DNA from: Ignavibacteria bacterium
GTDB taxonomy: Bacteria > Bacteroidota > Ignavibacteria > UBA10030 > SZUA-254
Direction: 5' to 3'
Assembly: GCA_005877655.1 (NCBI GenBank)
Contig: VBOC01000035.1
Location: 1 to 11,200 of the forward strand
DNA length: 11,200 nt
Both the position numbers and the translations under genes were made by a program. Below the pieces are notes generated by a model. That model was given only the letters and a program-made list of their open reading frames with translations, was not told where the DNA came from and ran no database searches. Of this stretch, positions 7,582-11,200 are shown one piece after another; within the stretch, counting starts at the first letter, position 1; every line of letters begins with the position of its first letter.

Positions 7582-8117
7582 CAGCCCGCCACTCGATGGA
7601 AGAGACGCTGTTCGCTGTACGTGGAATCATTTCCTTCGAACTCCTGTGTCATGTGGACCCGGAGCGTGTTCCTGTTCGTCAATTCCCAGATATCCGTCTC
7701 CCTATACCGTCGTTCTTTTCCCTGCCGTTGAATCACCCGGCTCGACACGACGAGCTTCTGCCCCGTCGTCGTCCACGAGGATGTGATCCACCGCTGCGAC
7801 AACCGGACCGTATCTTCCCGGTATCGTTCCTTCCCGTCGAAGGCGTAGATGGTCGGCGGAAGCTCGACGCGCTGTCCGGCTCCTTCGAACACGATCGCAA
7901 CGACAATCGAATCGCCCGCCTGGTCGACGTCCATGGAATACGACTTGACATTCTTGAAGGAGGACGGGAGGTTCTTGCTCTTGCGGAGGTTCAGACTCCA
8001 TTTTCCGGAGAAGTCGGCATGCCGCTCGCCGAATCCGATCGAGATGATGCCCAGCAGTATAATCATCGCCGCGCGTCTCACGCCTGTTTTCTGCCTGATG
8101 CCTTCTTTGTGACTCAC
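7581..8117 (-). CDS. Small secreted lipocalin-like protein of unknown function inside the dcw operon
   Basis: I do not recognise a named gene. The 178-residue protein has a basic start, a hydrophobic core at about 18-29 (MIILLGIISIGF) that looks like a signal peptide or anchor, and a mature part beginning DFSGKWSLNLRKSKN (35-49). F-x-G-x-W-x-x-N at the start of a beta-rich domain is typical of small lipocalin-like or calycin-like periplasmic proteins. Alternating strands follow (for example MDVDQAGDSIVVAIVFEG and TTTGQKLVVSSRVIQ) with a C-terminal TLRVHMTQEF (151-160). No Cys is present, so it is not a lipoprotein. The GTG at 8117 overlaps the murF stop as GTGA with AGGGGG about 8 nt upstream, and its stop overlaps the mraY start. 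Such tight coupling on both sides argues for a real gene. Ligand and role are unknown. Confidence 0.8.
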   Translation of the reverse strand: MSHKEGIRQKTGVRRAAMIILLGIISIGFGERHADFSGKWSLNLRKSKNLPSSFKNVKSYSMDVDQAGDSIVVAIVFEGAGQRVELPPTIYAFDGKERYREDTVRLSQRWITSSWTTTGQKLVVSSRVIQRQGKERRYRETDIWELTNRNTLRVHMTQEFEGNDSTYSEQRLFHRVAG

Positions 8118-9487
8118 CTCTTTTTCCCCCTGAGAGCGTCCTGCAGGTACTGGACAACCTCTTCCATTTTCATGCCCCGGGATCCCTTGACGAGAACGAT
8201 GTCGGAAGCCGATGCGAGCTCAAGAACCTTCCTCGAAAGAATGTCTTTCCGGCCGTAATGGTGTTTGAACGGCGCGCGCGCGAGCTCATAAATAAATCGC
8301 GCCTGCGGGCCGTATGTCAGGAGGTGTTCAAACCCCATTCTGCCGAAGGCTTTTTGCTCGCGCCGTGAAGCGGGGCCGAGTTCGAGCATGTCGCCCAGGA
8401 CGACGATTTTCTTTCCTCTTGTCCTCATTCGACCGAGCGTATTCATCGCCGAGAGTACCGAGTCGGGATTGGCGTTGTATGTATCGTTCAGAATCGTCAC
8501 GCCGGCGGCGCGCACGACTTCCATTCGTTTCCCCACTCCGGCAAAATTTCCGAGCGCGCGTCCGATTCGTGCGCCCGAAACGCCGAACGACACGCCCACC
8601 GCCGATGCCGCCAGCGCATTCGCCGCCGCATGCAAGCCGGGCGTCGTGAGTCCCACGGTAAACGAGCCCCGGTGTCGCGGTTCGACGATAAACGCTGCGC
8701 ATCCGTCGGTGCCGACCCGGAGCCGCTTCCCCCGAATCCGGCCGCCGGAGAAGCCGTACGATACTTTTCTTCTCAGTTTCCGGGCCTGCGATACGACGCG
8801 CGGGTCGTCGGCATTGACAAACCCGATGCCCGAAGACTTCATCGCATCGAATAATTCCCCTTCGGCCCGCCCGACACCCCGCAGGTCGCGGAAGAACTCG
8901 AGGTGCTCCCGCCCGATGTTCGTGATCAGCCCGTGCGTGGGCTCGAGAATGCCGCACAGGTACGCCAGTTCGCCGAAATGGTTGGTGCCGATTTCAACGA
9001 CCGCAATGTCATGCCCGCGTTGCAGCCGGAAGAGCGTCTTCGGCACGCCTATTTGATTATTGAGGTTTCCCTCCGTGCTCAGCACCGAATACCGGGTCTT
9101 AAGGACTGTTGCAATCATTTCCTTCGTCGTCGTTTTGCCGTTGCTCCCCGCGACTGCGAGGATTGGAATACTGAATTTTTTCCGGTAGACATTCGCGAGA
9201 CTACCCAGGGCCTCCGTTGTATCCCGAACGACCAGGAAGGGCCGCTCCCGGTACGCGCGCACATCGGCGCCGCGGTCGATGACCGCGCACGCCGCGCCGC
9301 GCCGGAACGCAGCCTCGATGTACTTGTGCCCGTCAAGATTTTCTCCGCGGATCGCGAAGAAGACTTCTCCCTCGCCGACCGACCGGGAGTCCGTCGAGAC
9401 GCCGCGGAATGATTTTTTCGGCAATGCGTCGAAGTTCCACATCGCCGTGTGTTCGATTCCGAGCAGGTCGGAGATAGTGAGCTTCAC
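8114..9487 (-). CDS. murF: UDP-N-acetylmuramoyl-tripeptide--D-alanyl-D-alanine ligase
   Basis: MurF adds D-Ala-D-Ala to complete the UDP-MurNAc-pentapeptide. The 457-residue protein is full length. Seen are the UDP-binding DSRSVGEGEVFFAIRGENLDGHKY (about 33-56, as separate DSR and GENLDGH motifs), P-loop AVAGSNGKTTTKEM (111-124), GNLNNQIGVP (140-149), EIGTNHFGE (165-173), TNIGREHLEFF (189-199), and NDTYNANPDS (334-343) with LGDMLELG (364-371) in the C-terminal domain. One oddity is at 207-211, RAEGE, where E. coli MurF as I recall it has KAKGE. The lysine position that is carbamylated in Mur ligases would be Glu209 here. The GTG start at 9487 overlaps the murE stop (GTGA) and has no clear Shine-Dalgarno, so it probably depends on coupling with murE. 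Confidence 0.96.
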   Translation of the reverse strand: MKLTISDLLGIEHTAMWNFDALPKKSFRGVSTDSRSVGEGEVFFAIRGENLDGHKYIEAAFRRGAACAVIDRGADVRAYRERPFLVVRDTTEALGSLANVYRKKFSIPILAVAGSNGKTTTKEMIATVLKTRYSVLSTEGNLNNQIGVPKTLFRLQRGHDIAVVEIGTNHFGELAYLCGILEPTHGLITNIGREHLEFFRDLRGVGRAEGELFDAMKSSGIGFVNADDPRVVSQARKLRRKVSYGFSGGRIRGKRLRVGTDGCAAFIVEPRHRGSFTVGLTTPGLHAAANALAASAVGVSFGVSGARIGRALGNFAGVGKRMEVVRAAGVTILNDTYNANPDSVLSAMNTLGRMRTRGKKIVVLGDMLELGPASRREQKAFGRMGFEHLLTYGPQARFIYELARAPFKHHYGRKDILSRKVLELASASDIVLVKGSRGMKMEEVVQYLQDALRGKKR

Positions 9488-10941
9488 GACTGCGCGCGCA
9501 GGAATTCATCGACAACTTCATAGTCGCTGAAATGAATTTTCTTACTGTCGATCACCTGATACTGTTCGTGACCTTTCCCCGCAATCAGGATTACGTCTCC
9601 TTTTCGGGCCATGCCGAGGGCTTTATCAATCGCCGTCTTTCGATCCGGTTCCCGGTGGACCACGGCGCCCTCGCGCACGCCGGTCATGATTTCATCGATG
9701 ATGCGATCCGGATTCTCGTGGCGCGGATTGTCGGAAGTCACGACCGTCACGTCGCTTAGTTCGGTGGTGATCCGGGCCATCTTCGGGCGCTTCGTGCGGT
9801 CCCGATTCCCGCCGCAGCCGAACACCGTGATGATCCTTCCCCCGCCGCCGGCTCCGAACACGTCGCGCACCGCCGCCAGCGCCTTTTGCAGCGCGTCGGG
9901 CGTGTGTGCGTAGTCGATCACCGCAGTCCAGCCCCGGGGCGAACTTACCGCTTCGAACCTGCCGCGAACGGATTTCATCCTCCTGATCGACTCTTGCATC
10001 ACGGGTTTGGGGATTCCAAGGGCCAACCCGGCGCTGAATGCGGCGAGAAGATTGCTCACGTTAAACTTTCCGATCAGCGGGGACTCGATCGGCGTTTCTT
10101 CCCCGCTGTGCAGGATCGTGAACCTGGTTCCCTGCATCGAAAGCGAAATTTGCTTTGCACTCACGTCCGCCGGGGCGTTGACGGCGTAGGTGAGCTTTCT
10201 GCCGGCGGTGAAATCAAGGATCTTCCTTCCCCATTCATCGTCGAGGTTGACGATCCCCCAGGATTCCGGCGAAAGCGTTTGAAAGAGGATTTTCTTCGCA
10301 TCGAAATACGCCGGCATCGTGCCGTGGTAGTCGAGATGATCCTGCGTCAAATTGGTGAAGACCGCGGCGCCGAAGGTGAGCCCGTGCACGCGATGCTGAT
10401 CGAGCGCATGCGACGAAACCTCCATAACGGCTGCAGCGCATCCGTTCTCGACCATGTCCGAGAGCAGGCGGTTGTGCTCGAGTGAGTCTGGCGTCGTCTT
10501 CTCCGCCGGGACCGTACGGCCGCCATATGAGTATTCGATAGTTCCTATCAAGCCCGTTTTCATTCCCTGCGATTCGAGGATGGTCCTGAGGAGGTACGTC
10601 GTCGTCGTTTTGAAATAGGCCGAAGAGATCTCGGCGAGCGCGACCCTCGAATCCCTCACGACAACCTTCACGACGCCCGCATGCATGAAGAACGAATCGG
10701 GCATCGCGGCATCATCCTCGAGAACCACCACCTTCGCCCCGTTATTCACCGCATCGGCAATGAATTTGTGGCCGTCCAGTTCATTGCCGCTCACGGCGAC
10801 GAATAGGTCCCCTCGCGTGACTTTCCTCGAATCATTCTGGATCGCATGCACTTCGATCTCATGAGTCACAACCAACTGGCCGTAGACGGTCTGAAACATC
10901 TTGCCGACAGTGACCCGTTCGAGCAGCTTTGATAGCGTCAT
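9484..10941 (-). CDS. murE: UDP-N-acetylmuramoyl-L-alanyl-D-glutamate--2,6-diaminopimelate ligase lacking its P-loop segment
   Basis: MurE adds the third stem residue. DNPRHE in the C-terminal domain (421-426, numbered from the longest start at 10992) points to meso-diaminopimelate. Also present are QNDSRKVTRGDLFVAVSG (52-69), KTGLIGTIEY (145-154), TTPDS (166-170), EVSSHALDQHRVHG (191-204), TNLTQDHLDYHG (213-224), the carbamylated-lysine site FDAKKILF (230-237), YAHTPDAL (361-368), GCGGNRDRTKRP (392-403) and AGKGHEQYQV (471-480). The ATP-binding loop (GVTGTNGKT in the family) is missing: SSAYF (123-127) runs directly into KTTTTYLL (128-135), with about 17 residues absent and the frame kept. 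As read, the enzyme should not bind ATP. I chose ATG 10941 (MTLSKLLERV) because MurE proteins usually begin like this; GTG 10992 adds 17 unconserved residues. Neither has a clear ribosome site. Confidence 0.93.
   Translation of the reverse strand: MTLSKLLERVTVGKMFQTVYGQLVVTHEIEVHAIQNDSRKVTRGDLFVAVSGNELDGHKFIADAVNNGAKVVVLEDDAAMPDSFFMHAGVVKVVVRDSRVALAEISSAYFKTTTTYLLRTILESQGMKTGLIGTIEYSYGGRTVPAEKTTPDSLEHNRLLSDMVENGCAAAVMEVSSHALDQHRVHGLTFGAAVFTNLTQDHLDYHGTMPAYFDAKKILFQTLSPESWGIVNLDDEWGRKILDFTAGRKLTYAVNAPADVSAKQISLSMQGTRFTILHSGEETPIESPLIGKFNVSNLLAAFSAGLALGIPKPVMQESIRRMKSVRGRFEAVSSPRGWTAVIDYAHTPDALQKALAAVRDVFGAGGGGRIITVFGCGGNRDRTKRPKMARITTELSDVTVVTSDNPRHENPDRIIDEIMTGVREGAVVHREPDRKTAIDKALGMARKGDVILIAGKGHEQYQVIDSKKIHFSDYEVVDEFLRAQS
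10609..10614 (-). other. Junction of the in-frame P-loop deletion in murE
   Basis: The Phe codon (10614-10612) is followed directly by the Lys codon (10611-10609) of the KTTTT run. In MurE proteins roughly 17 residues, the GxPSxxLxLIGVTGTNG-type segment, stand between these two points. The sequence on both sides is otherwise normal for the family, so the deletion is about 51 bases and preserves the frame. No long direct repeat flanks the point. Confidence 0.85.
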
Positions 10942-11024
10942 AGATTGTACATTACTTATAACGTCGAAATCCTCGAGAACAGTCACCATCACGAATCAGA
11001 CCATGGCTCTGATAAACGGGCCCT

Positions 11025-11200
11025 TTAATTGTCCAGCAACGCCGCCGAGCGGGACTGGCATGTCAGAGTGACTCTCATTCCCGGGCGGGCAATCGATCCG
11101 GCGGGGGGAGACTGGCTGACAACGGTCCCCGAGCCGTTTACCACCGGCAGAAACTTCCCTACCGATAGAAGATTGACGGCCCTCCGAAGGCTGCATCCCT
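11025..11200 (-). CDS. ftsI: Division-type penicillin-binding protein (FtsI/SpoVD-like), C-terminal PASTA domain only
   Basis: Only the last 57 codons are inside the window; the gene enters from the right edge and ends with TAA at 11027-11025. The translation begins GCSLRRAVNLLS, then KFLPVVNGSGTVVSQSPPAG and SIARPGMRVTLTC, and ends SAALLDN. This is a PASTA domain: an A-x-x-x-L helix, GSG-x-V-x-x-QSPPAG, then G-x-x-V-x-L. PASTA repeats bind beta-lactams or muropeptides in some PBPs and kinases. A PASTA-ended protein directly before murE is almost certainly the class B transpeptidase of the dcw cluster; the transpeptidase domain itself lies outside the window. The right frame is the one ending at 11025. 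A second open frame here (10996-11196) has no family features. Confidence 0.85.
   Translation of the reverse strand, partial: GCSLRRAVNLLSVGKFLPVVNGSGTVVSQSPPAGSIARPGMRVTLTCQSRSAALLDN

Noticed and set aside
5974..7731. 585-codon open frame on the plus strand
   Set aside because: It lies antisense to mraY, the start of murD and the end of the lipocalin-like gene, all with strong family motifs. Its translation is rich in His, Asp and Arg with no recognisable domain, as expected for the opposite strand of GC-rich genes.
10942..10992. A promoter for murE in the AT-richer stretch before ATG 10941
   Set aside because: TATAAG and TACAAT look -10-like, but no -35 element stands at proper spacing. 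The operon context makes readthrough from upstream the simpler reading.
10996..11196. Open frame of 66 codons on the minus strand at the right edge
   Set aside because: It overlaps, in another frame, the clear PASTA-domain C-terminus that ends at 11025. Its own translation is Arg/Gly/Pro-rich with no family features.

Overview
The window is one continuous stretch of a division and cell-wall (dcw) gene cluster, with every real gene on the minus strand. In the direction of transcription (high to low coordinates) the order is: 3' end of a PASTA-bearing penicillin-binding protein (ftsI type), murE, murF, a small secreted protein of unknown function, mraY, murD, ftsW, murG, a membrane protein with a bacterial PH-like domain, a half-size TSUP (TauE/SafE) permease, murC, and the 5' end of murB. 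No tRNA, rRNA, CRISPR array, mobile element or convincing terminator was seen. No gap exceeds about 90 bases.

Together the recognised genes make lipid II and polymerise it. MurB and MurC finish UDP-MurNAc and add the first amino acid. MurD, MurE and MurF extend the stem peptide. MraY and MurG build lipid I and lipid II at the membrane. FtsW and the FtsI-type PBP polymerise and cross-link at the septum. Genes are packed with 4-nt GTGA overlaps (murE/murF, murF/small gene, murC/murB), a 1-nt TGATG overlap (small gene/mraY) or gaps of a few bases, so a single co-translated operon is likely.

The organism is probably a GC-rich, diderm member of the Bacteroidota/Chlorobi/Ignavibacteria side of the FCB group. 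MurC carries the EADEFDRSFL form of its central motif, and MurC and FtsW read like Chlorobi-type sequences from memory. MurE has the DNPR signature of meso-diaminopimelate ligases. This placement is inference, not a database result.

Two things stand out. First, murE is in frame and conserved throughout, except that the segment holding the ATP-binding P-loop is cleanly absent: the protein runs from SSAYF straight into KTTTTYLL, so about 17 residues are missing. This is either an assembly error, a recent in-frame deletion in an essential gene, or a sign of a second MurE elsewhere. Second, three non-canonical genes sit inside the operon at the two borders of the lipid-linked steps: a secreted lipocalin-like protein just before mraY, and a two-TM PH-like protein plus a half-TSUP permease just after murG.
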